From positions 868,001-932,000 of the forward strand of contig MOWL01000069.1 of assembly GCA_002110485.1 (NCBI GenBank): DNA of 64,000 nucleotides, given 5' to 3'. This stretch comes from Emergomyces orientalis. Taxonomy: Eukaryota > Ascomycota > Eurotiomycetes > Onygenales > Ajellomycetaceae. Position 1 is the stretch's first letter. Each line of letters begins with the position of its first letter. Positions 23,901 to 36,374 of this stretch are shown piece by piece. The notes below the pieces were generated by a model. It was not told where the DNA came from. It was given only the letters and a program-made list of their open reading frames with translations, and made no database searches. Position numbers and translations under genes: made by a program.

Positions 23901-24631
23901 ATTCCAAGTTCGTATTTCTTCTCCAAATCTGATATTATGGATTTGTCTAACTTTCCATGCAAACATAGTTCAATTTTCCGGATCATACTAAACTTATTAT
24001 ATCGCTTTCGTCCCATGGATCACACACCTCGTCGGACTCACGTCCCTGCCAGGCCGATTTCTATCACCTATCCCCGTCCGCAGCACGCTACCTATCAACT
24101 AGAGGCAGAATGCACCCAGCAGGTTTTGACACAAGGGCTGTCATATCTGAAAATCTGAACACATATCTTGCCGCTCTCTCTGGACACACTACCAATCCAT
24201 CCGGAATTAGCAGCAGCCGATTCTACGATATATTGGAGGCAAATGCTTTCCGTGAAAAGCTTGAATTTGTTCAACAGGTTTTGGGGAGTTGGTTTGAGAA
24301 CAGGAGATTAGGGAGCAGAGTAGTGCTTCAGAAAACATTATCTGCCACTAAGGATACCAACTCCGACACATCCATTCCAGAAGGATTAAAATCCAGACGA
24401 CGCTACTGCGGCGAGATATTTTGGGATGGCACTCAGGAGAAATCGTGGATGACGCCCTCAGGGGGTAAATTTGTGTGGGTTACTGTTGGTGCGCATGGCG
24501 GCGATAGCGAGTATTTTGCCGTGCAACTCAAGGGAAATCCTGAAGGCGGAGGAGCAGTGGAGTGCATTGGTGCTGAACAGATAAAAGATTTGCAAGATCA
24601 ATTGATGGCGTTAACTGTGCGATCGGCTTAA
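20902..24631 (+). CDS. plkA: polo-like kinase (Cdc5/PlkA/Plk1 family)
   Basis: Polo kinase drives mitotic entry, spindle function, exit and septation. The protein has 1,178 residues from four exons: 20902-21201, 21273-21715, 21777-23907 and 23969-24631, with GT-AG borders and the frame kept. The kinase domain shows the glycine loop GKGGFAVCYEG, the VAIK-type Lys in YAMKVVK, catalytic HRDLKMGN, DFG, and a T-loop with RRRTLCGTPNYIAPE. A long Ser/Gln/Arg-rich linker of about 400 residues follows. The C-terminal polo boxes begin YVVKWVDYTNRYGIGYVLDDGSVG, with box 2 near FVWVTVGAHGGDSEYF. A roughly 95-residue low-complexity insert (ARPSK... to SAIPRNGQ-like sequence rich in charged residues, GGGTRRVLVRPD) separates parts of box 1. 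The ATG at 20902 (MEALSPRST) is the first in frame. Confidence 0.94.
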
Positions 24632-25466
24632 TAGGTGCAAACGCTGAAGATACCATTTATTGTTTTCGTTTCGTTCTCTGCGCGTTTTTATGTGATATCC
24701 TAATTCCACATTTCGTTGTGATAATTTGTTAGTCCTTCCAGTTTTTCTTGGCGTTTTGGCTGTTTTCATAATTCGTTTCATACATATTCTTCTTCAACTA
24801 ACTGCCCCTTTTTTAACTTCTCTGCATTTTCTCGTTCATCGATTGTTTGACCGTCATAATTCATTTAACGAAATTACGCAGCCTGTCCTGTCACTTTCTC
24901 CTGGTTTCTAGCGTGGTCCTTGATCCCTCTACTCTTTTGTTAATTTAATTGATGTAACTCGCCCCTGTTCTTCTGATTTTATGGGAGCTACCGACCCGTT
25001 ATAATGTACTGAAGGCATCTTGTTTTCCTGCTTAGGTATGCTCATGTATGTACAGGACATTGTACCATAAAATTTGATTGAACGTACGAGCAAAACGCTG
25101 AATAGAACCCAACCATCCTTCGGACTTAGCTGAGGTCGAATTACGTTGTTATTCTGCAGTCTCTCGTCTTGACCTCTTAATCGCTCGTCATTTTAAAATA
25201 TAATGTGGTAACTCTGAAGCAATATTAAATCTGAAGCAATATTGAAATTTAATACTTTTATAACCCAGGAGAAGTATGAAGAACCCAGCTGGCCGTAAAT
25301 TGAGTTAACGGCTAAATTTTATTGAGAAATGGTTGATGCAATAAGCGATGTGATTGATATTCAGATGGCGGAATGGCTCGATTCTATTTTAAGAACTATC
25401 TACATTCATGAACGGACGTCAATAAATCTACATATACCTTGTGCTGCATAGCCACTCAGCGAGAGA
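24632..25466. other. intergenic between convergent kinase and dehydrogenase genes
   Basis: This is 3' flanking sequence of two convergent genes and is T-rich after the kinase stop. A direct repeat of CTGAAGCAATATT occurs twice at about 25215-25246. No coding frame is supported. Confidence 0.55.
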
Positions 25467-27096
25467 TCAATATCCCAGTTTCCTCCTATACCGATTAACC
25501 AACGGCTCACCCTTCTCCAACCGGCCCAGATTCACCTTCAAAACATCCAAAGCCCTCTGCATATACTCAATCCCCAATGAACTTATATGTGGTGAAATAT
25601 GCAAATTCGGCGCATCCCACAGCGGATGGTCAGCTGGTAGCGGTTCTGGTTCAGTTACATCGATCGCCGCTCCGCCTAGCTCACCCGACTTCAAACTCTC
25701 CAACAACGCGTCCTGATCAATCACTTTGCCCCTGGAGATATTTGTGAGGAAAGGACGGCGGGTGGTGCGGGTGCAGGATTTTGAGAGCAGGGCCATTTCT
25801 TCTGCGCTGATCAAATTTTCGGTCGAAGGCGTAAGGGGGACGGAGACCAACAGGTGGTCCAGGTTCTGCGAAAGGAAGTTGTGGAGCGCGGTTTTGTCAG
25901 AGCCGCTGTGCCAGGATATCGGTAGGCTTCCATCCGGGTCACCAGTATTCGGGACAATGTAGCCATTATCTTGCCGCGATTCAGGGGTTATGCGGGGAGA
26001 GAAGGTAAACGCAAGCACTTGCATGCCCATGGCGACGGCGACACGGGCGACTGGAGACAAGCTGTGTTAATACCAGTATTTTGCTATTTTGCACGCGGAG
26101 GGCACTGAGCCAGCTTTGAACGTTTGGAATAGAAAAAAAAACTCAAGAGCGAGACAAAAAAAAACAGAAGTAAGGGAAATTGTATGGATAATACCTTGTC
26201 GTCCAATACTTCCATATCCCAAAATACCCACCCTTTTGCCTACATTATCCTCCATCTTGTTTATAAGGCTCTGATTATGAGTCCAAATATGTTTTCTTTG
26301 CCATTCCGAAGTTTGGTCATACATCTTGGAAGATACGAGCCAGTTCATGACAACCCACTCCGCGATTGGTGGGCCGTGAATGCCGGAGGTAGTTGTTAAA
26401 TCAATATTAGTGTCCGCTATCAACGGATGGTCTAAGTAGCGGTCCATGCCGGCGGAGATGATATGAACGAGTTTCACCCTAAATATAAATGATATTGACC
26501 GTTAGCAAGGGCGTCGCAGGAACGTCTATTAAATAGTCGGTGTTCACAAAAAATAGGGCCATTGCATACTTCGGAATGTCCGCAAGAACCGGGGCGTAAT
26601 GTAGCATGCACAGGATGGTTGCTGAATTTAGGAGGTCTGCGAAAAGCCAGAACAATCAGCAAAGTGGTTCAAACTGTCCCCAACTGACGATAACGAAGAA
26701 GAAGAAGAAGAAGAAGAAGAAAAACAATCAAAGTAGAGAATAGGGTAAACAATTAAAACAAGAGGGATAGCAAACGGGTTATGTAGGTTGTTCATGCTCC
26801 CGGCTACGGATGGAACAAGCTGGCTGGATGATCATACGTTCGTATGTGGCTCCGTCCAAACGCAACAAACGCAATATACAGTGGGTGCAAATTTAAATGT
26901 TAAAATAACAGATTGAAGCTCTCAACCTAAATTTACCTTTGGGAACAGCACCATCAACCTGCGTTTCACGCTTTTGCTCAAAGTATGAGACCCGAAGGCG
27001 TGGAAAGCTATCGCGAATGTCATTGATCAGGGCGACTGGTTCGGGAAATGGAAGAATCACCACAAGGTGTTCTTGAGCGGAGGGAGCGTCGCCCAT
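25467..27096 (-). CDS. D-isomer specific 2-hydroxyacid dehydrogenase
   Basis: A member of the NAD(P)H-dependent family that interconverts 2-keto acids and D-2-hydroxyacids; the substrate cannot be read from sequence. Four exons are supported: 26937-27096, 26570-26636, 26195-26478 and 25467-26050, each with GT-AG ends and matching phase. Motifs include ISAGMDRYLDHPL and TTTSGIHGP with an IAEWV helix, the nucleotide-binding loop GILGYGSIGR (GxGxxG) split from VARVAVAMG by intron 3, VSVPLTPSTENLIS, NISRGKVIDQDAL with the catalytic Arg, the Glu in DVTEPEPLP, and HISPHISS with the catalytic His. The start at 27096 (MGDAPSAQ) is the first ATG in the frame. Intron 1 (26637-26936) carries a GAA microsatellite. 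Confidence 0.9.
26696..26721. repeat. GAA trinucleotide microsatellite in an intron
   Basis: About eight or nine consecutive GAA units lie in the first intron of the dehydrogenase gene (plus-strand reading). Confidence 0.85.
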
Positions 27097-29237
27097 TTTT
27101 TTCTGAATTAAATCCCCTGACTTCGAGGTGGTGTTTGCGCCCGTCAATGGTTGAAATCGTAATTTTGGTCTGGGGAGGTCGCTTCAGGCAGTCTATTTAT
27201 ATGCCCAACTCAGTGGGGATGAATAACTAACGTTATGTGCTGCCCGTGTGTTCGATGCGCAAGTCAACAATTGATTCCTGGCGCACGTTGGCAAAAACGA
27301 AAGGTATCTCTGTTCCTGGCGGGAAAAAGCGAAATCTGCGGCATACAAATGTCAGCCTTTTCTAACCGCTATCATACCCGGAGACTTTTAATAGAGTTAT
27401 TAATAATGGCGAAATTACCCTGGCGAACGCACCCAGGCACTTGCGCAATTGCGGGGTTCCGTTTATGGTACACACGAAGAGCGATGGGAAGACCTAGAGT
27501 AAGGAATATCACAGATATCCGTCTACAGGGCTTTGATGAGCGAGTGCAGGATATACGTTTATACCTTTACAGCGCAGTACCTACTAGGTACCCAGGGATT
27601 TATAGATGTAGTCAGTTCGGTTGATGTCGCTGCTGTGGAGGGCGGAAGGGAGGGGCTTGTCGGAGCTAAAACAGGCCGATCGAAGTGTTAAATATGACGC
27701 CCTTTGACCTCGGGTAAGGAGTAGGTTCAGGCGGAAGAGCTGCGTGATATTTATCCTGGGTTTGTTCACTTCGTACACGATCATCATTCTGAAGCCGCCG
27801 ACAACGGACGAGGTACGTAATGATATCTCTTTTACTTGCATAGATCTTAGGCAGCGTCAATTGAAACAATAGGCATGCTGAAACGCTGGTAAGTTACCGC
27901 TTCGCCAAAGCTACCAAAACAAAGGGGGCAAAAGAGTGTAGTGAAAAGAGCGACAAGAATAAGGCAAAAGCCCGGAGTGATGGAGCGCATGTAGTTAAAG
28001 CTCATCGGGCCGACAGGCGAACAAGCCAACTGCGCAAGGATGAGGAGGCTTTATCTTCGAACTACATTAACGTCGGATGAAGAAGAATTAAACGCAACAT
28101 CCGAGGCGGCTACTGGTTCACATTGAATTTAAACGATATACATGGGAGCTATTCGCCAACCATATGGTAGCATTCACTTGGAGAGACCGTTTGATCATAT
28201 TATACTCTGCTATATACAAAGGTGTTAAGCTTTATATCAGTGTCCCTTTTAACCCAAAGGGTAAGATATATGGAATTTGGGAATAGGCTTCCACCACGCT
28301 ATGTATCTCCTTTACTAGAACGATGCGCCAAAGAAAATTGTAATCAGATGAATTGTGTTGGATGCAGGGGCAAGGGCGAGAGGCCATGAATGATACGGTA
28401 TATGTTCGCCCAAGAGTTGAAAAGTAGTGGACCATGCAAACTATTTTTAAGTCCTCCATCTGATATTATCAGGATTGAGGCGACACTAATGATTACTATA
28501 CCACGAGGTCCTTAATTGGCACGACAGCGGCATTTTGAGGAGCCGACTTGAGGAAGTGATAGGCAATAAATGAATCTATGATTAAAGGTGAAACGAGAGA
28601 GAAGGGGAGAAAGAAAAAAGGTACTGAAGCGCAAATATGCACCCAAATGATACGGCCCCTGTTTATTGTTTCCAGTCCGTGGAATATCGTTAAAATCATG
28701 AGGTATAATGATGATGCGATCGATATTGAAATGAAAACGAATGACAGGCGTAAACAAGCAAACTGAGAATGGAAGAACATTAGAATGTAATTGGAGAAAG
28801 GTTGGTATTGTTGAGGTAGTCTGGGGCTGGAATTTCTGAGAGCTGATGAGACAGAGGTGAAATGTGTGCTGAACCAGGGAAATATTGACAAATGGCCTGC
28901 CAATGCTTTGTTTTATTTGCCATATACGATGCTCTTTCTCATAGTGCATGCCCGCAAACTGAATCAGAAAAACAGAATTTGAAAAATGCGTTGTTGTAGG
29001 GCAAAGGAAAACATACGGCTAAAAGCGAAATTAGGAAGAAGATATGAAATCTGTCAGACAGTGAGAGAGTATGAGTAAAGGATAATATAAGATATATGGC
29101 TGAATTCCAGTAAAAACTCAGAAGGTTGTGTTGTTAATATTTCTCTCTCTCTCTCGGCCCATCATGTTCCGTCTTTCAGATGACGGGACAGCAATCATAA
29201 ATCGCAGTTCATATCATTTTTGTTTCTCAATACATCC
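27097..29237. other. 2.1-kb intergenic region, no supported gene
   Basis: It holds the dehydrogenase promoter (27097 onward) and the 3' flank of the aldolase gene. An ATG-initiated 129-codon frame at 27235-27624 is rich in R and C and looks like chance. The frames at 28496-28949 on the minus strand overlap one another, are rich in F, S and L, and are not convincing. A CT microsatellite lies at about 29141-29155. Confidence 0.5.
29141..29155. repeat. CT dinucleotide microsatellite
   Basis: Seven or so CT units lie just past the 3' end of the aldolase gene. Confidence 0.75.
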
Positions 29238-30332
29238 TCAAAGGGCCTTTTCGACTGCCACCAGCTCCTTAAAACCCTCGGAGTATTTGAAGGCTTCCTG
29301 CTTCGTCGGGCTCGGAAGCGGCTTGCGCCCATATCCACCGTATCCAAAGTGAGATAGCAAGCCACTTTTGGTACCAACCACACCTCCTTGGATTGCTATC
29401 CAATCTCCTTGAGCCACTACTGCTTGTAATTTCTGGGCTTCGACAAGCTTTCCACCCTTGTAAAGCTCAATGATCTCGACACATGCTTTGGGGGCGATAT
29501 TTGCTAGGCCGCAGATAACCCCTGAACCGCCACCAATTAGAGTCTGCAAAGTGAAATCTGCAGATCCACCCATACACATAAATCCCGAGCCACGATCTGA
29601 CACTGTTCTGGCTTTAGTGGCTGCCGCAATCCGGTTCAGTTTTCCCGTATTGCCACAGGTAAGTTTGCAACCAACAATATTCGGGTGTTTTGCTAGTCCA
29701 ATGATGGTATCGGAATCCATGTCTATACCCGCAGCGCCCCCAGGGTAGTTGTAAATTAGGATTGGAATTGGGGACGCCGTCGCGACATCCGTAAAGAAGT
29801 CGATCGTTGACTGAGGTTTATAGAGGCCCCTGTAATATGCAGGTGGGAGTACCAATGCATAGTCACCTCCAGATGCTGCAGCTTCTTGGCATAGACTGAT
29901 GGTCCCTCGTGTAGATTGCGCGCCACACCCTACTATTATAGGAACGAGGGGAAATCCCGATCTTTCAAGTGCTTCCCGTGTTGTTTTAGTAGCCAAGTTT
30001 CGCTCGTGATGTGACAGATGGACTGCTTCGCCGTTAGAGCCTTGGGTTGCTAACCCAGCAATTCCAGCCCTGGCCATGCGAACCGCATGGCTGGAAATAG
30101 TATCTAGGTCGAGGTCTTCAGATGTTTCTTTGAAGAAAGCTACCGTTGGTACATATATTCCAGGTTTTAGTGGCCGTGATATACGATTATGGTTTAGGTC
30201 GAGAGAAGTGTTGGAAGAACCATTGCTGTACACTGGTGAGTGAACATTGTTCGGAGTAGTCTCACGCCCTGTGGGAAGTCCTGCACGGCCGTAGTTGGGG
30301 ACAGGTGAGTGAGCGTCGTTATGAGGGGGCAT
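29238..30332 (-). CDS. DapA/HOGA-family aldolase (class I, Schiff-base)
   Basis: A single-exon gene of 364 residues in the dihydrodipicolinate synthase/N-acetylneuraminate lyase superfamily. Since fungi make lysine by the alpha-aminoadipate route, a role as a pyruvate-dependent aldolase such as a 4-hydroxy-2-oxoglutarate aldolase is more likely than lysine synthesis (inference). Seen: the TIM-barrel start KPGIYVPTVAFF, LATQGSNGEAVHLSHHER with the GSNGE loop, VLPPAYYRG, ILIYNYPGGA with the catalytic Tyr, and IVGCKLTCG with the Schiff-base Lys. The first 55 residues or so are a Ser/Asn/Pro-rich extension before the barrel. ATG 30330-30332 is the first in frame. No intron is needed. Confidence 0.88.
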   Translation of the reverse strand: MPPHNDAHSPVPNYGRAGLPTGRETTPNNVHSPVYSNGSSNTSLDLNHNRISRPLKPGIYVPTVAFFKETSEDLDLDTISSHAVRMARAGIAGLATQGSNGEAVHLSHHERNLATKTTREALERSGFPLVPIIVGCGAQSTRGTISLCQEAAASGGDYALVLPPAYYRGLYKPQSTIDFFTDVATASPIPILIYNYPGGAAGIDMDSDTIIGLAKHPNIVGCKLTCGNTGKLNRIAAATKARTVSDRGSGFMCMGGSADFTLQTLIGGGSGVICGLANIAPKACVEIIELYKGGKLVEAQKLQAVVAQGDWIAIQGGVVGTKSGLLSHFGYGGYGRKPLPSPTKQEAFKYSEGFKELVAVEKAL

Positions 30333-33300
30333 CTGGTTTGTAGTGGGTATAATTATGGACCAATTGAGGCCGTGAGGGGGTGCAAGATGCTACAAGCACG
30401 CGAGGAGAGCGTAGGAGAGATTAATTCAACAGTGAAATAGAAAATGAAAGTCACCTTCTAGGAGCATGAAAGGGGTCTTAAAGAGCCAGAAGCTTTGAGA
30501 GCCTGAGCAAAAACAACGCTTTCTTCTAACTTGGCTTTGTGATGTCCACAGGAGATACTTCAAATATTCAAAAGCTAAAGTACTGGGCAAAACAAAAGCA
30601 AAAGGAACAAATAAATAATGCGAATTAGAGAAAAAAGTAGCAAAATAATAAGTCAAAGAGAAAATAAAACCCGGGAAATTTGCCCTCTTTAAGTAGGAAT
30701 TGGAGAATGGGAGGAAAAAAGAAGGAAGACATCTAAATTCCCACGCTGACGAATGACGAGCAGCGTACCCCAATTTTTCCACGTCCAATTAGGGTTTTTG
30801 GGGCCAGCTCTTTCACAGAGCTGTTCAAGGATGGCGGTTCGGGGCAGTGTGGGTTAAAATTTCCTTTTGCAAGGGACTTGAACAGTGTGTACTGTTCAAG
30901 CTACACTGAATTGCCGATCCGCTGGGCAGCTGTTGCACCTACCCCTTTGCCCGCTTGGCTTCGTTCAATTAGCCCATGTCCTGCGTCATTGACGGCGATG
31001 AAATGAGAAACTTTATGACCCGGGGTAGTAGATTTAGCTGTGACTAACGTAGTCCACTGCCGTCGAGGAAGCCATTGAGAGAGTGGCCATTTCAGAGGCA
31101 GCGAAGCAAGATCATCTGCTCGATATGGAATGGTGCTGAAAATCCTGCGCCTGGACATTGGCCAACAACTCGCGCCAGCTCGTGGAGTCTATGTCGCAGA
31201 TGGGCTGCATGGGATTGGAAGCGTGGGGGTCAAGTAATACTTATTGGCGCGATAGCCACCATCACAGCCAGCGTGCATTTCATGTTCGGTTCATGAAGTG
31301 TTCGCTGGGGACTTGTGCTGGTGAGTTGGAGCTGCCGCAAGCCTTTCCAGAGTAGTGTTCGGAACAATGGGACCGCCCCGACTCTCCTGCTTTCAGAAGT
31401 TTTGAGGGGTAATACCTGCGTAAGGGTGGTGAGCCCAGCGAAACCCCCATGCCCTGTACCCCATATCCGGGCACGGCGGTTGAGCCTTAGTTCAGCATCG
31501 CCTTTCTAGGCTTAACAAATGACTCTCTGTGGACGAAGACATGCAGATATTGATGCCAACGTCCCAGCCACAGCCCCGTTGCCATGCCGCCATGCGCCGC
31601 TATTCGGTCAGGCGAAGGAAATGTTGACCAACCCTGCCAGATTCTTGAATTATTGTGTGAAAGGGCTGCACAAGCGTAACATTATTCGAGGTAATTGTGG
31701 GGACTTTTTTCCCTCCTCAGAGGAGTCCGCTCCGATTATGCTATTTAATGTAATCGCACATTCCTTTTTGACTTGTGAAGTCAATATGCCTCTCCATCCC
31801 ACTGCATTTCAGCATGTTCGCCTGTTGGTAGCGCATGTGGCATTTGCAGTCTCCGAAATACTGAGTACTACTGTTCATGAACTCTGGCAGCCAACCCAGC
31901 CATAGTTTCACCTAAAGCACATTGCTATCTCTTGAAAATATAGCACTGTTTAATACGAGTGTTCTTGTTTTCCTGGTCTTGTCTCTGCCACACCCGCCTT
32001 TGTCTGAAATTCAGCAGAACAAAGGTCTGCTAATATCAGCGTCAGGCATGGTGGACAGGAAGAAAGGCGTCACTTGGCTGGCAGACTGTGATTTTAATCC
32101 CCAGTGCAACACTTGAGGGGGCATCCGAGATTCATAACCCGAAGCTGTAAGGCCAGTGTCATAAACCGGGGTATGCTGTGGCGAACCGCTGTTATGAAGA
32201 AGGGTCAGACTCCCAACAACCAAAGTCTCATCGCTGGCCCCTGTTGCTCTTAGCGCTGCATCTATTTATCTTATCGCACCCTGAAAATAATTTGGAGGCC
32301 GGAAAGTTTGAGATTACTGATGGAGTAAATTGCTCTGGTGCTTGAAATCTCCTAGAGACGGGTATTATTGGCCAAATTTTTTTTTTTTGTACTTTCTATT
32401 TTTTTTTTTTTTTCCTGAACAAAGAAGTAAGGTATCTAGATGAGCACGGAGTGTTGTGCAAATCATGTTTTTAATCGCGGAATTTTGGGGAACAGCAAAT
32501 GACGACGATAACCCATGGTTGCGGGAAGCCGATTTAGGGGAATGAATTGATGGGAAACGACTTTGTATGAAACCCTCGAGATTCCGATTTTACGTCAAAA
32601 AGCTCCACTGGCATTCGCCTAACCTTGGAACTCTAGTTTGCGGCTTCTGTCACCATTCTCCTGTATGACTTAATTTGCAATCCGAATTGATGGGGGAGTT
32701 GAGGCGCGGAACTTTTGCCAGGAACAACGAAGAATAGAAGACCGAACTGATACGCCCCCAGCCACGACGCTTTCTGTTTCCTATGTTGAACCAGGCTCTG
32801 TCTCAATCGCTCTCTGTTGCTTGACGAAGGGGCATTTACTGGCCCTTTTATAGCGTGGGGGTTCATATGTTCCTGACCGGTGGTGTCCTGTAGAACAAAA
32901 TTATGGCTCTGCAATGCATCATTGATTTTCTGGATGCCAGAATTGAGACCAACCCCACATATAGTTACGTGTTTGCAAAGTCTGAATTTCTCAGTTTGCC
33001 GATAACGGTACAACGGCTTGTCGAACTGACTCCACCAGCCGCACATCCTGGCCCCCAAACATCGCCTGGAAGCATACGTCCGTACATGCCTATCTTTAGC
33101 CTCCCCTTTTCCCTTCCCACCCTGAACTATCCAGCAAGATAATCGAATATTCAAACTCCCGCCTATCTGCTAGGTAGGATCTCACACACGCCAGGAGGAT
33201 TGCGAAGCCAGTTATTGTGAAATTAAACCCCTCTTTAGAATCGTTGGAAAATGCTCTTGTGGTTGCTTTTCTCTCGACTTTCATGCTTCCAGCCAGTAAT

Positions 33301-34631
33301 CTAGAAGTTTTGAAAATACCTGTCGTGTGATCAAAAATGGCACATAACCAGCAGGGCATGTACCAATTCATTTTTTACATTACCACAATCCTCAAAATTT
33401 TCGAATGAATTTGGGAGTTGCGAAAGCTATCGAACCAAATACAGACTCGGGCTTAGCCCTCATCTACTGGCTGGGATGCTGCAGTTGGCCTCGAATGATA
33501 TTTCATACTGAATTTGCAACAATCACTTCTTTTTCCCTCTTTACTTCACTTTAAACTTTTTTGAATTACCCACTGCAGATCTGAAATAAGTGGAAGTGAT
33601 CACTGATTGGTATCAGAATACCTGCTGGACGTAAATTGATCAATGGTCGAAGACGAGAAGCAAGTGGCCCCTCAAACAACATAACTTACTCTAGTCGTTG
33701 CTGTGCTCTACTGTAATTCAATCTACTGGCGCCAGAGTTTGGCTTTTATAGGAAAAAGTCCCCTTTGAATGCAATATAAGGGTAAAATATCTATGTCATA
33801 GTTACAGGTGGCAAAAGGATAAGAAATCCAGATCTCAATTTCTCGGGCTAATGTTGGGCTCCGCCTCCCTTCCACCATACAGTCTACGAGAGGATGTGGC
33901 AGTGAAAATCGCCGCACAATAAAAACCAAAGGAAAGCCCCCCACTACAACTAACCAACCCCGGATTGTTGCAGAAAAGTGCGGGGTTACGCGCAGGTTTT
34001 AACTAGTTTGTGCATTATTTTATCATAATTTTTGACAATCAATGGAATGTGAGCCATCGCTGTTTTATCTGGCAGCCGATTCATGACTAGAAAAGCTCGG
34101 ACCCCGCCCAGGAAATTTCTTCCAGCAAAACAAAAACCATTTTCCTTGCTCCTTGTTGGATGGAGTATATCTAGAGGGGTTTCGCATCCTCGTAATCCCA
34201 TGGTTTCCGCCTTTTCTGGATAAAAGACAGGATGAACCTTTTCAGTCGCTTGGTGTTCGCTGCACTTGGTCTTCTTGGTTCTCTTCGTAACATTTTTTGG
34301 CTAATTTGACTAATTTCGCCCATCGCTTGGGGTACAGTGATTTTTCACACACCAACTGGTTTTTGCACTCCGTTTGCATGTAGAACATGGATAGGAGTTT
34401 TATTGCAACCTTCTGAACAGCTTCACAAATTTGCCGAGAAACTAACGAGTGGTATGAGGGCGACGACATGACGATCTAATTGTGCATGCTAGGGCCGAAA
34501 GTTGCCATGCTCAATGCTTTACTTCTGGCCCAATCGTTTTATTCCGAGTTTGGGCCGATTTCCAGATCGAAACTAATTTGGGAGATCGTCCGACTTTGCC
34601 GGATTCAGTAAGAGAGCACATGTCCAACGTG
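30333..34631. other. 4.3-kb gene-poor region
   Basis: No convincing gene was found. Frames noted are 30901-31158 (-, 85 codons, basic), 31519-31905 (+, 128 codons, ATG start) and 32633-33154 (-, 173 codons). None has a recognisable motif or supported splice partner, and one frame of the last length is expected by chance. Base composition shifts, with 30900-31650 visibly richer in G and C than 32270-32420, which has two poly-T tracts. No terminal inverted repeats or transposase motifs were seen. Confidence 0.45.
32378..32415. repeat. interrupted poly-T tract
   Basis: Two runs of about 14 T flank a short GTACTTTCTA spacer. Simple sequence. Confidence 0.75.
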
Positions 34632-36374
34632 TTATGTCGAGGCTTTTGTTTGGGTTTTTCTTCGCCGAAGAAGCTCTGCAAGTGGGATATCATCTTCATC
34701 ATAAAATTCAACTTCTTCATCAACGCCAAAGTCCCGAAGTCTATCACCTTCTGAATCTCTCCAGCCTTCTTCACCGCTATCGGAGTCACCCCCACTTTCA
34801 GATCCACTTAAGTCGGGAAAGTCCGCCATCTCCATGTTCTGGATATACCGTTGGTGGAAGGGCCTTCGACGTTGGACTCCGAACCCAGGCTCTCGGCGCT
34901 GGAAGTCTTCCATTTGGCGACGTTTAAAAGCTTCAATCTCTTCACTTTGTGATGAGTGCTTTTGTTCATCAGTGAAACCATTTCCATGGATGTTCCACGG
35001 CATCGGCTTATACATTCGATCTGGGTCGGGGGGTGGCCATGACAAGGTACTTTCTAGACGATATTAGTAAATTAGCGACAAATCGGAATACACTAGTAGC
35101 CCTTCGGGGTGGTTGTGGTTCCCACGTACCTTCAAACCCGTTGACCTCGAACTCTAACCCTGAACCTTGACGTGGAGTTGAAGCAAGAGGCCAAAACCAA
35201 CCAATGACCTGTACATGTATGTGAATTAGAGACAACATATGTGCGGGCGGAACAGTCTTATGCAATTATAAGAAAATGGACTGACATTAGCGCTCCCCCC
35301 CATACCGGATTTTATATTATTCCAGATTCCAATGTCGTAAGGAAATTCCTGTTTTTGGATACGCACACGAACACCACCGGGTCCATCGAGATATCCCCCA
35401 AGAACACGGGCTCGTCGAAGAAGGGTCTTATGCCTTTCAATCTCCCAAACCTCGATGGTAGTTGTGTTTTCGCCCAGACACCAAAGTGTTCGTGCTAGGA
35501 GGATTATGAGCGCGAAGAGCACTGTTGAATTGAGCACAACAAGCAAAAATAGGTGAACTAGCTGTGGAAGGCTTGGCCCCAGATACTTATAACGTGAGCC
35601 GGTGCATTGGGTGTCAGCGAACTACATTATGCTCTATTGGACAGAGGGTAATCGGGGAGCTGGAACTCACACTCGGCATATGCCGGCTTTTCCAGACGAC
35701 AGCAACTCTAGGGTAGAGGAGACATTCAAGGTAGGTCATAGAACAAACTGCATAAACGAGAAAACGAATAAAGTGGGGGAAGGTAAAATGCGAAACGCAG
35801 TTTTCTGTCCACGGACAGTGGTGGTCCATTTTTGGGATGCATCTTTCATGTAAGCGTTAGTCATGGTAACCATAAACAAGGACAAGTATAAAAACTGCAT
35901 GAGAAGTAAAGAGCCAGAAAGCCCTCACCGCTGGCAAGTCTTGCAATGATGGGCCCGAGGGGGCTTGAAAGCATCACATCTCCGGCACCATCGTTGTCGG
36001 TTGGATGAATATTGGGTGCCGTTTTGTGCCGTCTCTCTTGTCTCAAGGCCATCTTTTGCAACAGACGGCTGCCAACCAGCAGGCACTTGCCCGGGATCTG
36101 TTGTACATGCCCGGTAATAACAGATCCATAGACATACGACCAAAATATTAAATTTAATCAATTGATCTTTGCTCAATGGTGATGGCTCTATGTATAGAAA
36201 TACATACTGGGATGAATAGGCGAGAAATGCGATGAGTATTGAAACAGCTGGGATGGCGAGGCGAGAAATGTTAAAGGAAACCATCGTCTCCTGTTCATCA
36301 TGATCTTGATGCTCGCTCGCCTTCCATTTTCTTGAAGTCGCGGTTTTTGGTGCTCCATCAAGGTCTTCCATCAT
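34632..36374 (-). CDS. pfa4: DHHC palmitoyltransferase Pfa4
   Basis: Pfa4 is an endoplasmic reticulum protein acyltransferase; in yeasts it palmitoylates chitin synthase Chs3. Seen: two N-terminal membrane segments (AIPAVSILIAFLAYSSQYVFL, shortened here to its core AVSILIAFLAYSSQY, and FNILVVCLWICYY), TTDPGQVPAGW, the cysteine-rich domain RWCRRCDAFKPPRAHHCKTCQR continuing across an intron into CIPKMDHHCPW with the catalytic DHHC, then further membrane segments (FLVYAVCSMTYLEC; STVLFALIILLARTLW), a TTxE-type NTTTIEVWE motif and FPYDIGIWNNI. Introns interrupt after KTCQR, after SRHMPS, after GSANV and after VNGFE, the last with Glu codon split before STLSWPP. The tail is acidic (SGSESGGDSDSGEE). 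The first of two adjacent ATGs (36374) was taken. Confidence 0.93.

Noticed and set aside
28496..28949. Overlapping 135- and 145-codon minus-strand frames
   Set aside because: Both are open at once and rich in F, S, L and I, as expected from AT-rich non-coding DNA.
32633..33154. 173-codon minus-strand frame
   Set aside because: About one frame of this length is expected by chance in the window. It has no motif or partner exon.
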